From NCBI RefSeq assembly GCF_000307165.1, contig NC_018704.1:2108001-2172000 (forward strand): a stretch of 64,000 nt of DNA, in the 5' to 3' direction. Positions 1-8,590 of this stretch are shown here, one piece after another. Position 1 is the first letter of the stretch. Every line of letters begins with the position of its first letter. Made by a program: the position numbers and the translations under genes. This DNA is from Amphibacillus xylanus NBRC 15112. GTDB taxonomy: Bacteria; Bacillota; Bacilli; Bacillales; Amphibacillaceae. Under the pieces are notes generated by a model. That model was not told the DNA's origin. It did not search any database and was given only the letters and a program-made list of their open reading frames with translations.

Positions 1-564
1 CACCAACCATACCACCTAAGACAAAGGCGATAGCAATATTTAGTGTGAGATTTGGACTCACTGGTGTCGGGTTTGCTGGTAGAACTGCAGGATTTAATAT
101 ATTTACGTTATCAACATTCATTAATTCGTCTATTTGATCTTGGAAAACTTCAACGGTCACATTGGCAAGATCAACTGCCATCTTTGGATCGGGATCTGTA
201 GCCGAGACGGTTACCACTTGTGATCCATTCTCATTTGTGACGGAAATTTTTTCAGCAAGTGCTGATGGTGAGATTGTCAATTGAAGTTCATCAATCACTT
301 CATCAAGAATCCGGTTACTTCTGATAATTACGCTATAGGTATTGATTAATTCAACGTTTGTTCGAATTTCATTTAATTCTACTGTTGCGTTGGGTTGATT
401 TTGATTCACAAGAAATTGTGAATTAGCTCGATAAATTGGTGTGATAAAAAAGTATGTAAATATACCGCTTATAATCGCTGATCCTATTGTTAGGACAATG
501 ATTAATCCTAGTCTCTTTTTAATTATCTGAGCGATCTCTTTTAGTGTAATTGTTTCCTCCATTT
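1..564 (-). CDS. Wzz/YveK-type polysaccharide chain-length regulator, N-terminal part (runs off left edge)
   Basis: Translating the minus strand from the ATG at 564 gives an uninterrupted 188-codon frame that leaves the window at base 1. It begins METITLKEIAQ-like (M-E-E-T-I-T-L), has a membrane segment at about residues 17-40 (LGLIIVLTIGSAIISGIF) and an extracytoplasmic region with the Wzz signature (YRANSQFLVNQ, then SATDPDPKMAVDLANV and a proline-rich PANPTPVSPN stretch before a second membrane helix at the edge). Family members pair with a BY-kinase and set the length of capsule or exopolysaccharide chains. The likely kinase partner and cluster lie to the left, outside the window. Shine-Dalgarno GGAG (GGAGGATC) lies just upstream. 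The family call is from recognisable motifs; the end is not visible. Confidence 0.85.
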
Positions 565-753
565 AGTTTGATCCTCCAATGTTTAGTTGAGTAGTCCTGA
601 ATTGGACAAAAATATACAAAAAACATTATAGCATATTTTTTTATAAAATTGGTAAATTAATTTAATATAATGATTTTACGTCATTACTTTTAGCAATTGG
701 TATAATATTTTTTCAGAATATTAGGAAAATTGTTCTTTTTTATTAACACTTTA

Positions 754-781
754 TTGGCTTATTTGTAATATTTGATATAAT
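754..781 (+). promoter_or_regulatory. Sigma-A-type promoter for the EAL gene
   Basis: TTGGCT at 754-759 and a perfect TATAAT at 776-781 are separated by 16 bp. This lies about 40 bp before the ATG at 820 and is the only good candidate between the divergent Wzz-like gene and the EAL gene. Confidence 0.6.
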
Positions 782-819
782 AGAGTTTGTAAGCGAATTC
801 ATTTTATGGGGGCTTTCAT

Positions 820-1545
820 ATGTTGATCGATCATTTTATCGAAAAAAGACTTTTTACACATAATTTTCAGCCCATCTATCACTTAAACAGTCATCAGTGT
901 CTTGGATTTGAAGCGCTAATGAGGCCGTTTGATTTTCCAAATCCTGAGTTAGCGTTTGAGGCGGCTAAGCGGGCTGGGCGCTTGTATGATCTCGATACTG
1001 CATCGATTGAATTAGTGATGCGCTCTTTTCGGGATTCTCGTCTTTCTGATGGTGATGCGGTCTTATTTATTAATGTGCTCCCTTCTACTTTAATCAATCC
1101 TAATTTTTCTACGTTTATTTATCACACTTTACACACCAATCAATTACGAGCGGATCAAATCGTTTTGGAAATTTCCGAGTCAGAACAGATGGATCAATTG
1201 CTCGATTCCTTTCATATGATTCATGATCTTGTTGATTATGGTTTCCAATTTGCACTTGATGATGTCGGTAAGGGTTATTCCAATTTTGATGTTATCATTG
1301 AATTTCCGTTTAAGTATATAAAACTTGATCGCTTGTTTAGTACGCAGCTTCATCTTTCAAGTAAGAAAAAAGCTCTAGTTCAGCTATTTCGCGATTATTG
1401 TAGGGATCAGCAGATCCAGCTTGTGTTAGAAGGATTGGAGACGCGGCAGGAGTATCTTTTTGCTATGCAATTAGGTGTTGAGGTTGCGCAAGGTTATTTT
1501 CTCGGTCGTCCAAAAGCAATTGAAGAAGTGCGTGCATTTTTGTAA
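820..1545 (+). CDS. Stand-alone EAL-domain cyclic-di-GMP phosphodiesterase
   Basis: 241 residues, almost exactly one EAL domain and nothing else: no GGDEF, PAS or membrane segment. Catalytic motifs are all present: EALMR (E-A-L-x-R) near residue 31, the metal-binding Asn in FINVLPSTL, the Glu of VLEISESE, the DDVGKG pair, the Lys in YIKLDR, the Glu of EGLET and the terminal QGYFLGRP. It is therefore probably an active c-di-GMP hydrolase in the cytoplasm. Start ATG is preceded by TATGGGGGC with good spacing. It is divergent from the Wzz-type gene, so a role in switching exopolysaccharide or motility is plausible (inference). Without a sensory domain, its activity must be set by expression or a partner. 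Confidence 0.9.
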   Translation: MLIDHFIEKRLFTHNFQPIYHLNSHQCLGFEALMRPFDFPNPELAFEAAKRAGRLYDLDTASIELVMRSFRDSRLSDGDAVLFINVLPSTLINPNFSTFIYHTLHTNQLRADQIVLEISESEQMDQLLDSFHMIHDLVDYGFQFALDDVGKGYSNFDVIIEFPFKYIKLDRLFSTQLHLSSKKKALVQLFRDYCRDQQIQLVLEGLETRQEYLFAMQLGVEVAQGYFLGRPKAIEEVRAFL

Positions 1546-1613
1546 AGTTTGTTCCTTTGACTTATAGAATATATCGTTTAAACTTAAATATAGTATACAT
1601 AAAGGAGTGATAA

Positions 1614-2450
1614 ATGATGATCTGTGGAAAATGCCAAACAATCAATAACGATGATGCAAAATTTTGTATCAATTGTGGAAAACAAATTGATCATTTAAAG
1701 CAAAATCCAGTTGAAAATGAGCCAGAGGTGAAGGTTGAAGCTACTGCTACGCAGGCGACTGATGAAAATCCGACTAGTGCTGCTGGGGCGGAAAGCGTTC
1801 AGCCACCTAAGCGTCCGATGGAGCCAGATCCAACAATTGAAATGGCAAAAGAGATTGGCCAAAGTTTTTGGAATTACTTACTTAATGGTTTGAAGGCACC
1901 TTATCAAGCAAGTAAGGAAGTTGGTGCTAAGCAAGCTGATTTAATTAATGGACTAATTACTTTAATTATCTTTTCTGCTTTCCTTCCGTTATCTGTTTAT
2001 CTATCAGGTACGATGTTGATGGCTGGATGGGGACGTCCGTCTTTCATTAGAACTGTTGTTATTCCGTTTTTCTTGTTTATTTTATTTATTGCAATTACGG
2101 TAGCAGTTCTGTTTGCAGTCGCACGACTAATGAATTCTAAAATTGACTTCTTACAAGTCTTTACACGTTTCATGACGTTTATGATTATTCCAGCTGGACT
2201 CGCTTTATTATCTTTTGTCGTAAGTATTTTCAACGCATACTTGTTTAGTACTATTTTAATGTCGTTAGTATTTTTAACTATGTTCTTAGCAAGTATTGCA
2301 ACGATCTTTACGATTAAAGATACAAAAGAAAAACCAGGTGGATTAGATGTTACTTACGTGATTATTATTCATTTCTTAATCATGACGATCGTGTTGCTAT
2401 TATTCAGTGACGCACTTATCGGACAGTTAATCAATCAGATGATGTGGTAA
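1614..2450 (+). CDS. Zinc-ribbon membrane protein, function unknown
   Basis: 278 residues. The N-terminus is a double-knuckle zinc ribbon (CGKCQ at residues 4-8 and CINCGK at about 19-24), followed by an acidic, Thr/Ala/Pro-rich linker to about residue 80 and then about five hydrophobic helices (residues about 108-275). This is the layout of many Bacillota zinc_ribbon plus integral-membrane proteins of unknown role. Start: AAAGGAGTGATAA precedes two adjacent ATG codons (1614 or 1617). It is followed directly by a strong terminator, so it is transcribed alone or with the EAL gene upstream (68 bp gap). No specific function can be assigned. Confidence 0.7.
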   Translation: MMICGKCQTINNDDAKFCINCGKQIDHLKQNPVENEPEVKVEATATQATDENPTSAAGAESVQPPKRPMEPDPTIEMAKEIGQSFWNYLLNGLKAPYQASKEVGAKQADLINGLITLIIFSAFLPLSVYLSGTMLMAGWGRPSFIRTVVIPFFLFILFIAITVAVLFAVARLMNSKIDFLQVFTRFMTFMIIPAGLALLSFVVSIFNAYLFSTILMSLVFLTMFLASIATIFTIKDTKEKPGGLDVTYVIIIHFLIMTIVLLLFSDALIGQLINQMMW

Positions 2451-2465
2451 ATTTTATTGGACTTT

Positions 2466-2495
2466 AGTAGGTTCTGACTCAGGTCAGAACCTACT
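2466..2495 (+). terminator. Strong intrinsic terminator after the zinc-ribbon gene
   Basis: A 13-bp perfect stem, AGTAGGTTCTGAC paired with GTCAGAACCTACT, carries a TCAG loop and is followed by TTTTTATTTTT. Confidence 0.9.
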
Positions 2496-2516
2496 TTTTA
2501 TTTTTGGAGGGGTGTT

Positions 2517-2583
2517 GGAACTGGCTTGGGCCAGTTCCTTCCTTTTGATTTGGATGATGTGAGAATTGGCGTATGCCAATTCT
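2517..2583. repeat. Two further 9-bp hairpins in series
   Basis: GGAACTGGC/GCCAGTTCC (2517-2538) and AGAATTGGC/GCCAATTCT (2562-2583) are perfect 9-bp stems, each with a 4-nt loop. They follow the terminator at 2466-2495, which also has a 4-nt loop, at about 45-50 bp spacing. They lack a proper T tract, so they are not obviously terminators. Confidence 0.7.
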
Positions 2584-2624
2584 GACTGCTTGGAGGCTGG
2601 GAGTGGGAGTATTATATAGTGGTG

Positions 2625-2740
2625 GTGCGAAATTCTATTTTTGGGTGCGAACGCACTATGATGTGGTGCGAATTTTCAATTTCGGGTGCGAACGCACTAC
2701 GATATAGTGCGAAATTACTTTTTCGAGTGCGAACGCACCC
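2625..2740. repeat. Family-1 iteron-like array, downstream of NERD1
   Basis: Six copies of the core GTGCGAA start at 2625, 2645, 2666, 2686, 2707 and 2727, so the step is strictly 20 or 21 bp. Two unit types alternate: A units (GTGCGAA then AT-rich) of 20 bp and B units that begin with the inverted pair GTGCGAACGCAC followed by TAYGATRTR, of 21 bp. A degenerate unit (GTGGGAG) at 2603 keeps roughly the phase. The array ends 21 bp before the NERD1 stop codon. Confidence 0.9.
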
Positions 2741-2761
2741 AATTTGGTTATAATTACCTCA

Positions 2762-3718
2762 TTATACCGGAATTATTTTTGATAAATCATAGTGAGTTGA
2801 ATTTCTATTCCCACTAATCGGTAGATTTAAATCTTTAAATATTCGGTACACTGTAAAACGCGATTCAACCTCCAAAAAATATCGAGCTGTCTTATTTGTA
2901 ATAAGGGGATTTACTATTTTTGCATAATCACTAAGTGCTGAGATATGTGCCTGTTGATTCTGCTGTTTACAAAATTCACAAATCCACGTACCATGAACAC
3001 GCACCATCTTTCCCCGTTCACAATCGGAACACAACACTCCAGTACGGATTGAGTAAATATTTAAATTAAATTTTTCAAGAATATTCTCCCTCCTCACCGT
3101 GTGTTTGCTCAACAATCTATAAGCTAGATTTTGGATCATCTTTGGATTTTGAATTCTTTGATAAAAATTTAGGATTTCGTCGATTCGGAAAGTAAGTCTG
3201 TGTAACGCAATTAGATCTGGCGTTCCTCCTAGATTTAATATTGCATTTTTATTTGTGAAGACAACAAGTGGATGAATAGGTAAGTCTGAATAGCCAAGTT
3301 GATTCAAAACCTGGCGGAGTTGTTTTGCTTGAAGTTTTACTTGTGTGTAGGGATTTTCATAAATTTTTTGACTATCTGAGGTTTGCTGGATCAGTTGATC
3401 TTCTTCGTTTAATAATAACTGACCTTTAAGATTTTTAGACTCAATAATGATGCAGACTGACTGTGTTAAAATCATTCGATCGATTTGAAAATAGTGTTTA
3501 TCACCTTTTAATCTTAATCCTGCCAAACTATACGCACCTGCTAAATCAGACAAGTTTAAATAATAATCTAGCTGCTTTTCACCTTGATATCCCGCTTCTT
3601 CTCTCCGGTAAATATCCTGTAGCTCATCTAAAATTTTATCTCTTCTAGGATACCGCTTTAACAAGATCTCCGATTGTTGATGTAATTCAGTTTTTGACAA
3701 TGGTAAAACAATTTTCAT
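2762..3718 (-). CDS. NERD-domain nuclease-like protein with zinc ribbon and C-terminal HTH-like region (NERD1)
   Basis: 318 residues. The NERD domain (about residues 40-150) keeps the PD-(D/E)xK-like residues E47 (GYQGEKQL), D80 (YFQIDRM) and E93-x-K95 (IIESKNLKG). A CxxC...CxxC zinc ribbon follows at about residues 230-255 (VLCSDC and WICEFC), then a conserved C-terminal segment (TARYFLEVESRFTVYRIF ... NSTHYDLS) that looks like a helix-turn-helix with a wing (inference). NERD proteins are named as nuclease-related; most are uncharacterised. It is a clear paralogue of the gene at 53720-54691, with the same domain order and similar length. It is bracketed by family-1 arrays 21 bp downstream and 42 bp upstream. 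SD AAAGGAG precedes the ATG. DNA cleavage at the arrays is a hypothesis only. Confidence 0.8.
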   Translation of the reverse strand: MKIVLPLSKTELHQQSEILLKRYPRRDKILDELQDIYRREEAGYQGEKQLDYYLNLSDLAGAYSLAGLRLKGDKHYFQIDRMILTQSVCIIIESKNLKGQLLLNEEDQLIQQTSDSQKIYENPYTQVKLQAKQLRQVLNQLGYSDLPIHPLVVFTNKNAILNLGGTPDLIALHRLTFRIDEILNFYQRIQNPKMIQNLAYRLLSKHTVRRENILEKFNLNIYSIRTGVLCSDCERGKMVRVHGTWICEFCKQQNQQAHISALSDYAKIVNPLITNKTARYFLEVESRFTVYRIFKDLNLPISGNRNSTHYDLSKIIPV

Positions 3719-3759
3719 TCATAAATCACTCCTTTTACTTTTCCAGAAAAATTAATGTA

Positions 3760-3916
3760 GTGGGAATTAAAAAATTTGAGTGCGAACGCACTACGATATG
3801 GTGCGAATTATGAGGATTGGGTGCGATCGCACTACGATATGGTGCGAATTATGAGGATTGGGTGCGATCGCACTACGAGATAGTGCGAATTTTCTATTTC
3901 AAGTGCGAACGCACCC
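3760..3916. repeat. Family-1 iteron-like array, upstream of NERD1
   Basis: Cores start at 3780, 3801, 3821, 3842, 3862, 3883 and 3903, plus a degenerate GTGGGAATT unit at 3760, all in 20/21 bp phase. A and B units alternate perfectly. Two B units carry the perfect 12-bp palindrome GTGCGATCGCAC; others have GTGCGAACGCAC. Two successive 41-bp A+B dimers (3801-3841 and 3842-3882) are identical except near the end, suggesting recent duplication. Confidence 0.92.
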
Positions 3917-4135
3917 GAATTGGATAAATATTGAAGGGGAAGTCAACTAGATTATATGTTTTATTATAACAAATTACTTTTTTATAACAATTAACTACTT
4001 GATTTATTCTTTTGGGGGAATCTAAATAAACTGACAAAAAATTTTCTAGGGCTGTGTCACTTTTTCAAAATTAATTCGTCTAATATATGAATCATTACAT
4101 TATGGTTACAAATTTACGTAAAATTAATAATTTAA

Positions 4136-4164
4136 TTTACCTTTTAGGTCTTTAATAGTACAAT
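4136..4164 (+). promoter_or_regulatory. Sigma-A-type promoter for the LCP gene
   Basis: TTTACC (4136-4141), a 17-bp spacer and TACAAT (4159-4164) lie about 40 bp before the ATG at 4203. Apart from this promoter, 3917-4135 is AT-rich sequence in which nothing else is recognised. Confidence 0.55.
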
Positions 4165-4202
4165 TAAATTTAGCGCATTTTACATTTTGTAAGGGGATAA
4201 AG

Positions 4203-5240
4203 ATGAAAAAAGATAATCAAGCACCTTCACGACTCGTTAAACGAGAAGTGAAAAAAAAGCAACGAAATAAAAAATTAATTATATTTCTTGTCGTACCTAT
4301 TGTACTACTATTTTTATTAATCATTTCATATGGCGTTAGTGTATTTTTTAAAGCTCAACAAGTTGTTGATAATTCATTTGAAAGTGATGGACGAGATGGT
4401 GGTTCTGAACTAAGGGAAGATGAGATTGATCCGAATGTTGATAATGTGTCAATTCTGTTTATTGGGGTTGATCAAGGTGGAACGAGAGGTAATTCTGGTC
4501 ACGGTCTATCAGATGCATTAATTCTAGCCACATTGAACAAAGAAGAGAATTCAGTAAAACTATTAAGTATCCCGCGTGATTCATACGTCTATGTACCTGA
4601 ACGCGATCGTTATACGAAAATAAATCATGCCCATTCATATGGTGGTGCTAAAGCGACAATCGAGACAGTTGAAAATCTCTTAGAAGTACCGATTGATTAT
4701 TTCGTCAGAATCAATTTTGATGCATTTATAGATATTGTCGACACACTCAATGGCGTTAAAGTTGATGTTCCTTATGAAATTAAAGAGATGGATTCAAACG
4801 ATACTAAAGGAGCGATTCATTTATTACCAGGTGAACAATGGTTAAATGGCGAGGAAGCATTAGCATTTGCCCGTACACGTAAAAAGGATAATGATATTGA
4901 ACGTGGAAAGAGACAGCAACAACTGATTAGCGCAATGGTCGATCGAGCTGTATCAATTAATACAATATTTAATATTGATGCTCTAATGACTGCAGTCGGT
5001 GACAATATGAGTACAAGTATGAATTTTAAAGATATCGTCAGCTTTACAAACTACGGTCTAAAAGGCAACCTGCAAATTGAGTCATTAAATTTAGAAGGTA
5101 GCGATTTATGGACTGATGCATATTACTTCCAAATTGATGAACAGAGTTTAGCTGAAACGAAACAAATTCTTCAAGAACATCTCGGATTAACAAGTCCTGC
5201 CTCAGCCTATTCAACTGAAGACAGTGATGATAATCTATAA
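4203..5240 (+). CDS. LytR-CpsA-Psr (LCP) family wall-polymer ligase
   Basis: 345 residues: a basic cytoplasmic tail, one membrane helix at about residues 24-46, then an extracellular LCP domain (about 80-260). Family motifs are visible: DALILATLNKEENSVKLLSIPRD, the KINHAHSYGG stretch, VDTLNGVKVDV and the Arg-rich ALAFARTRKKDNDIERGKRQQ segment that binds the polyprenyl pyrophosphate. LCP enzymes transfer wall teichoic acid or capsule from the lipid carrier to peptidoglycan. The position next to mnaA/tagA fits a TagT/TagU-like job. A separate paralogue assignment is not possible without alignment. Start SD is AAGGGG 6-7 bp upstream. Confidence 0.92.
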   Translation: MKKDNQAPSRLVKREVKKKQRNKKLIIFLVVPIVLLFLLIISYGVSVFFKAQQVVDNSFESDGRDGGSELREDEIDPNVDNVSILFIGVDQGGTRGNSGHGLSDALILATLNKEENSVKLLSIPRDSYVYVPERDRYTKINHAHSYGGAKATIETVENLLEVPIDYFVRINFDAFIDIVDTLNGVKVDVPYEIKEMDSNDTKGAIHLLPGEQWLNGEEALAFARTRKKDNDIERGKRQQQLISAMVDRAVSINTIFNIDALMTAVGDNMSTSMNFKDIVSFTNYGLKGNLQIESLNLEGSDLWTDAYYFQIDEQSLAETKQILQEHLGLTSPASAYSTEDSDDNL

Positions 5241-5245
5241 AAACT

Positions 5246-5321
5246 AAGCCTCCAACTCGGTGGTGCAACCAGAAGTTAGACAACAATCTAGCTTTTCGGT
5301 TCATCACCTAGATGGAGGCTT
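5246..5321. terminator. Long-loop bidirectional terminator between LCP gene and mnaA
   Basis: AAGCCTCCA (5246-5254) pairs with TGGAGGCTT (5313-5321). Inside, GGTGGTG faces CATCACC with one mismatch, so the whole 76-nt segment can fold as one long hairpin. T runs follow on the plus strand. Confidence 0.6.
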
Positions 5322-5349
5322 TTACATCTCTTTAACTTTATTCTGACGC

Positions 5350-6474
5350 TTACTTATCCTTTTCCACATTAAAGTACGCCAATATTGCATCTGCAATTCT
5401 TCTTGATGCTTCACCATCACCGTAAGGGTTTTTGGCTTGTGCCATACGGTCATATTCTTCTTGATCTGTTAATAGTTGATTTGCTAAATTGAAGATCGTG
5501 TCTTCATCTGTACCCGCTAATTTTAATGTACCTGCATCAATTCCCTCTGGACGTTCAGTCGTATCACGTAACACTAAAACAGGCACACCTAATGATGGAG
5601 CCTCTTCTTGAACTCCGCCTGAATCAGTTAAAATCAAATGTGATCGAGCAGCAAAATTATGAAAATCAATTACACCCAATGGTTCAATTAACTGAATACG
5701 ATCTGAATCAGCTAAAATATCAGCTGCCGTTTGTTGAACAACTGGATTTAAATGAACTGGATAGACCACATAAATATCACGATGCGCTTCAACTAGTCGT
5801 TTTATAGCTCGAAACATCTGTTCCATATTTCCACCAAGATTTTCTCTTCTGTGAGCTGTTAATAAGACTAATCGCTTGTCACCAATCTCGTCTAAAATAG
5901 GATGGGAATATGTATCAGATACTGTTGTTTTTAATGCATCAATGGCAGTATTTCCGGTTACATAAATATGATCTTGTGCAATATTTTCACTGATTAAGTT
6001 TTGTTTTGACTTTTCAGTCGGCGCAAAATGAATGTCAGCTATCACACTTGTCAATTGACGATTAATCTCTTCAGGAAAAGGTGAGTGCTTATTCCACGTT
6101 CTTAATCCCGCTTCGACATGGCCGACAGCTACTTGTTGATAATAACTTGCCAATGATGCAGCAAATGTCGTCGTTGTATCACCATGAACAAGGACAATAT
6201 CAGGGCTTGTCTCCTCAATAATATCATTCAAGCCATTTAACGCACGAGTCGTTATCTCTGCTAATGTCTGTTTCTTTTTCATGATATTTAAATCGTAATT
6301 TGGCTTTACTCCAAAAACATCCAGTACTTGATCTAGCATTTCGCGATGCTGTGCTGTTACCGTCACAATTAATTCAAACTCTGATGAGCGTTCTTGTAAT
6401 TCACGAACAAGTGGTGCCATTTTAATTGCTTCTGGTCTTGTACCGAATACAACCATTACTTTTATTTTTTCCAT
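5350..6474 (-). CDS. mnaA: UDP-N-acetylglucosamine 2-epimerase (non-hydrolysing)
   Basis: 374 residues, the usual length. It converts UDP-GlcNAc to UDP-ManNAc in the cytoplasm, the donor for the TagA step of the teichoic-acid linkage unit. Family motifs are clear: FGTRPEAIKMAPLV at the N-terminus, HGDTTTTFAA, HVEAGLRTWNKHSPFPEE (active-site region), LTAHRRENLG and LTDSGGVQEEAPSLGVPVL near the C-terminus. The gene is transcribed toward the LCP gene, with a shared terminator between. It is followed on the same strand (upstream in map) by tagA, so both early linkage-unit enzymes are adjacent. Confidence 0.96.
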   Translation of the reverse strand: MEKIKVMVVFGTRPEAIKMAPLVRELQERSSEFELIVTVTAQHREMLDQVLDVFGVKPNYDLNIMKKKQTLAEITTRALNGLNDIIEETSPDIVLVHGDTTTTFAASLASYYQQVAVGHVEAGLRTWNKHSPFPEEINRQLTSVIADIHFAPTEKSKQNLISENIAQDHIYVTGNTAIDALKTTVSDTYSHPILDEIGDKRLVLLTAHRRENLGGNMEQMFRAIKRLVEAHRDIYVVYPVHLNPVVQQTAADILADSDRIQLIEPLGVIDFHNFAARSHLILTDSGGVQEEAPSLGVPVLVLRDTTERPEGIDAGTLKLAGTDEDTIFNLANQLLTDQEEYDRMAQAKNPYGDGEASRRIADAILAYFNVEKDK

Positions 6475-6552
6475 TCAAATTCACCCCTTGTTATCTAATC
6501 TTCACGATAATCCTTCCAGTGATTTATTATAGCAGATGATCTTTGAAAATAA

Positions 6553-6602
6553 AAAATAACGTCAACTATCCATTCATAAAAATTAGATAAATTGACGTTT
6601 AC
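6553..6602 (-). terminator. Terminator after tagA
   Basis: AACGTCAA (6558-6565) pairs with TTGACGTT (6592-6599). On the minus strand the stem is followed by T-rich sequence (TTTTTTAT). Confidence 0.55.
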
Positions 6603-6608
6603 TTTATT

Positions 6609-7337
6609 TTAATACTTTCTAATTATCATCCTAAAAATAAATTCAAAAACTTTTAAAATACGTTTAAATCGTGAGGGCTGCTTAATTAATCGATATAACC
6701 ACTCAAGATTAAGCTTTATCCAAATCTCTGGTGCTCTTTGGACTTCTCCTGCAACGACATCAAAACTACCACCAACACCCATGAAAACGCCCTTTGAAAA
6801 AGAATCAATATTATTTGCGATCCACTGTTCCTGCCTTGGCATTCCAAGTGCAACGAAAACGAAATCAGGTTGTGTCTTTCTAACGTCATTTACAATGCTC
6901 TCATCATCCAATTTGAAAAATCCGTGATGATGACCTGCTATAATTAATTCAGGGAATTTCTCTTTAAGCTTTCTGACAGCAGCTTGATTAACTTCTTCAC
7001 TCGCACCAAGAAAGTAGCAACTTTTTTGATTCTTAGATGCATATTCAATCATTGTCATCATTAATTCATAGCCTGGTATTCTTTCAGATAAAGGCTGCTT
7101 TAGCAATTTAGACGCGATAATAATCCCAATTCCATCAGCGATGATATAATCAGATTTTGTGATACTGTTCTTATACGCCAAATTATTACGAGCTTCCATC
7201 ACAATTTCGGGATTGGCTGTGACGATAAAATTTTTCCCTGTATCTGAAGCTGTTATATTATCAATTAAATCTTGCTTGGAGAGATTATTAAAAGGTATCC
7301 CCATAATATTTATAAGCTCTGACACATCTCTCACCAT
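6609..7337 (-). CDS. tagA: WecG/TagA/CpsF glycosyltransferase: ManNAc transferase of the linkage unit
   Basis: 242 residues covering the whole GT26 family. It adds ManNAc from UDP-ManNAc to undecaprenyl-PP-GlcNAc (the TagO product) at the inner membrane face. Recognisable motifs: IVTANPEIVMEARNN, YIIADGIGIIIASK (with the catalytic Asp), ERIPGYELM, CYFLGASEE and VFVALGMPRQEQWIANN. The basic, hydrophobic C-terminal tail (WIKLNLEWLYRLIKQPSRFKR) is the membrane-targeting appendage typical of TagA. Start: AAGGA lies 9 bp before the ATG at 7337; the in-frame Met12 is an alternative. Confidence 0.94.
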   Translation of the reverse strand: MVRDVSELINIMGIPFNNLSKQDLIDNITASDTGKNFIVTANPEIVMEARNNLAYKNSITKSDYIIADGIGIIIASKLLKQPLSERIPGYELMMTMIEYASKNQKSCYFLGASEEVNQAAVRKLKEKFPELIIAGHHHGFFKLDDESIVNDVRKTQPDFVFVALGMPRQEQWIANNIDSFSKGVFMGVGGSFDVVAGEVQRAPEIWIKLNLEWLYRLIKQPSRFKRILKVFEFIFRMIIRKY

Positions 7338-7393
7338 CCAAATTTCCTTAGAATATATTTGCTTTAAACTTTAGCAATATTTTCACTACTGAA

Positions 7394-8590
7394 TTATAAA
7401 GTATGATTTTCACTTTCTAATAATGTATCAACTACTCTTTTGGTAGCATTCCCATCTTCCAGACTGCAAAATTTCTTTATAAAGGATTGATAGTTTTGAT
7501 CTGGTTTAAAATTATCTAGATCCAATTTTTTTAATGCCTCTATTAATTGATCATTTGTTTTTAATAATGGCCCAGGAGCATAATTCTCCATATCAAAATA
7601 GAAACCTCGTAATTGGTCTCGGTACTCTTCAATATCATACACAAAAAATAAAATTGGTCGGCCTAAGATTGCATAATCAAAGAATACTGATGAATAATCA
7701 GTAATTAAAACATCAGATACTAAATAAAGATCACTTATATCCTTATACGATGAAAAATCATAAACAAATCCGCTATAGTTTTCAATATTTATGTTCTCTG
7801 AAATTAAATAGTGTGATCTTAACAAAATGATAAAATTATCTCCAAATTCCTTTTTAAATAACTCTAGGTCCAGATGAAGATTTAATTTATATTTACCTAC
7901 AGTATAGAATTGATTGTCTCTCCATGTAGGGGCGTATAAAATAATTTTTTTATTTAAAGGAAGATTCATTTCTTTAAGTATATCTTCTCTACTGGTTAAT
8001 CCCTTTTGTAAGACATCATTTCTAGGGTATCCAGATTCAATCACTTTACCTTGAAATTGAAAAGCTCTTTTGAAAATTTCCGTAGAATACGGGTTAGGTG
8101 ATACCAAATAATCCCATTTGACTGCTTCATTAATAAAATTGCGTCTGTATTTTTCTGTTGTCGTACCGGGCATCCGGACTTCTTCAATATCAACCCCCAA
8201 CTTCTTCAAGGGAGTGCCGTGCCACGTTTGAAGATAAACTGTATTAGTTCGTTTTGGGATCCAAAGTGGTAATCTAGTATTAGTGACCCAGTACTTTGCT
8301 CTAGCCATCGTCAGAACCCATTTCAAAGAAAGTCGCTTAATTATTTGAATGTCCTCATTTAGAAATGAGGGTATGACTTCTTTATTTAAACTCCAATATA
8401 GTTTGAATTCCGGATGATTTTCCTTGATATACAGAAATATTGCTTTAGGATTGTCACTATACTGATTTCCCAAAAAGCTCTCAAATACGATTGTATTTTC
8501 ATTTTGCGGTAATAATGAGGCAACTCTAAATGCGATACGATATATTATAGGGGCAATTGTCCTCAAAGCATACATTACAAACTGCTTCAA
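7394..8590 (-). CDS. CDP-glycerol glycerophosphotransferase (TagB/TagF family), teichoic-acid synthesis
   Basis: 398 residues. It transfers glycerol phosphate from CDP-glycerol to a lipid-linked acceptor. Motifs of the Glyphos_transf family: FESFLGNQYSDNPKAIF, YLQTWHGTPLKKLG (catalytic His), ILYAPTWRDN, LLRSHY and ITDYSSVFFDYAILGRPILFF with the DYSS active-site region, ending CSLEDGNATKRVVD. The start is a TTG at 8590 (SD AAAGGAG with good spacing); no better ATG exists upstream. It is very similar in motif spacing to the plus-strand gene at 12339, so these are recent paralogues. Priming (TagB), polymerising (TagF) or decorating cannot be separated by eye. Confidence 0.9.
   Translation of the reverse strand: MKQFVMYALRTIAPIIYRIAFRVASLLPQNENTIVFESFLGNQYSDNPKAIFLYIKENHPEFKLYWSLNKEVIPSFLNEDIQIIKRLSLKWVLTMARAKYWVTNTRLPLWIPKRTNTVYLQTWHGTPLKKLGVDIEEVRMPGTTTEKYRRNFINEAVKWDYLVSPNPYSTEIFKRAFQFQGKVIESGYPRNDVLQKGLTSREDILKEMNLPLNKKIILYAPTWRDNQFYTVGKYKLNLHLDLELFKKEFGDNFIILLRSHYLISENINIENYSGFVYDFSSYKDISDLYLVSDVLITDYSSVFFDYAILGRPILFFVYDIEEYRDQLRGFYFDMENYAPGPLLKTNDQLIEALKKLDLDNFKPDQNYQSFIKKFCSLEDGNATKRVVDTLLESENHTL

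Noticed and set aside
2625-3916. Plasmid origin with iterons
   Set aside because: No Rep initiator, partition genes or DnaA boxes are seen; the surroundings are chromosomal. Only the geometry is iteron-like.
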